Positions 63,555 to 64,000 of a stretch of DNA of 64,000 nt are shown here, one piece after another. The notes under the pieces were generated by a model, which saw only the letters and a list, made by a program, of their open reading frames with translations, was not told the origin of the DNA and ran no database searches. Location of the stretch: positions 1 through 64,000 of the forward strand of contig CAVYPD010000016.1 of assembly GCA_963770275.1 (NCBI GenBank), read 5' to 3'. The translations under genes were made by a program, and so were the position numbers. The stretch's first letter is position 1; every line of letters starts with the position of its first letter. This DNA comes from Roseiarcus sp963770275 (GTDB taxonomy: Bacteria > Pseudomonadota > Alphaproteobacteria > Rhizobiales > Beijerinckiaceae).

Positions 63555-64000
63555 GTGGCGCGAAGTTCGAAGCACGAGGAATCGGGCGCCGAAGGCCGAG
63601 GGGTCAGCCGGCTTATTCCGACTCAAAAGCGAAGCCGGGAGCGCTTCGAACGCATCCTGACCTGCGCCATCGAGGTGATGGCGGACAAGGGCAGCGAAGA
63701 CTTCCGGATGAGCGACATTGTCGAACGGACCGGAATCGCCTTCGGCTCGCTCTATCAGTACTTCCCCGACAAGTCGGCGATCATCGGGACGCTAGCCGAG
63801 CGCTACAACGCGATCGGGCGCGACTGCGTCCGAAAAGAACTGACTGGCTTGCGGGATATTGCCGATCTGCACGACACGCTTTGGCGCATGACGACGGCCT
63901 ACTATCAGTTTTTTGTCGATGAACCGGCGGTCCACGACGTCTGGCAGGCGACGCAGGTCGACCGGGCGCTTCAGGAACTCGACAAGGAAGATGGCGTCTT
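63555..64000 (+). CDS. TetR-family regulator (runs off the right edge)
   Basis: At least 148 residues from GTG 63555 (a TTG at 63549 is in frame, with AGAGG upstream); the 3' end is beyond the window. The N-terminus has the TetR HTH: FERILTCAIEVMADKGSEDF, then RMSDIVERTGIAFGSLYQYF and PDKSAII. The ligand domain begins near LHDTLWRMTTAYYQFFVDEP. Its position points to control of the divergent DUF1772 gene through the palindrome at 63489-63507. Confidence 0.88.
   Translation, partial: MARSSKHEESGAEGRGVSRLIPTQKRSRERFERILTCAIEVMADKGSEDFRMSDIVERTGIAFGSLYQYFPDKSAIIGTLAERYNAIGRDCVRKELTGLRDIADLHDTLWRMTTAYYQFFVDEPAVHDVWQATQVDRALQELDKEDGV

Overview
The window is high-GC DNA from an alphaproteobacterium, most likely of the Rhizobiales (Hyphomicrobiales). 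The basis is a typical alphaproteobacterial lipA, guaB, rsmB and rlmN, an etli-type asparaginase, the PEPxxWA form of PEP-CTERM signal, and rhizobial-style intergenic palindromic repeats. A PQQ alcohol dehydrogenase with the lanthanide-type Asp-x-Asp motif would suit a methylotroph-related family, but genus is inference. About 30 apparent frameshifts hit some 19 genes, including housekeeping ones (guaB, guaC, rsmB, rlmN). I read most of these as uncorrected indels in the assembly, not gene decay. Split genes are therefore listed once over their whole span, with the approximate shift points.

Layout. 0-5 kb: ClpP-fold periplasmic protein and small membrane protein, tRNA-Lys(UUU), lipA, a small HTH protein with a repeat tail, and an exported Hint-domain protein. 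5.4-9.2 kb: IS5-type element, DUF1993 protein, and a divergent flavin reductase/luciferase-like monooxygenase pair. 9.2-18.2 kb: rsmB, a SLATT-like two-TM protein lying between rsmB and a decayed copy of the rsmB 5' end, acyl-CoA dehydrogenase, epoxide-hydrolase-like protein, guaB and a cupin. 18-23 kb: two PEP-CTERM proteins, a second copy of the HTH module, and a VOC gene with a truncated copy 2.3 kb away. 23-28 kb: SDR, GST, guaC, rlmN and a SorC-type regulator. 28-31 kb: PQQ dehydrogenase plus dihaem cytochrome c, a periplasmic alcohol-oxidation unit with a palindrome upstream. 31-38 kb: ankyrin protein, asparaginase, VOC protein, CBS-BON protein, and a TetR regulator divergent from an EmrA/EmrB efflux operon.

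38-45 kb: an orphan copy of the HTH-module tail, a DUF3147 pair, small hypothetical genes, a formylglycine-type arylsulfatase, and an exported Gly/His-rich protein built on 63-bp repeats. 45-49 kb: a complete sugar-type ABC importer (ATPase, permease, binding protein) ending in a strong terminator. 49-57.5 kb: an AT-rich HExxH protein, an M15/DUF882 protein, an L,D-transpeptidase with palindromic repeats inside its coding sequence, a sigma-54 response regulator and an oligoendopeptidase F. 57.8-64 kb: AraC/GyrI regulator, DUF1801 and ABM proteins, ABC1 kinase, GST, pobA, DUF1772, and a TetR regulator cut by the right edge.

The most unusual items are the repeated HTH module (paralogous genes sharing promoter and 3' tail, plus an orphan tail), the SLATT-like gene framed by rsmB and its relic, and palindromic repeats that are translated inside an L,D-transpeptidase. 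No CRISPR array, prophage structural genes, rRNA or replication origin was seen.
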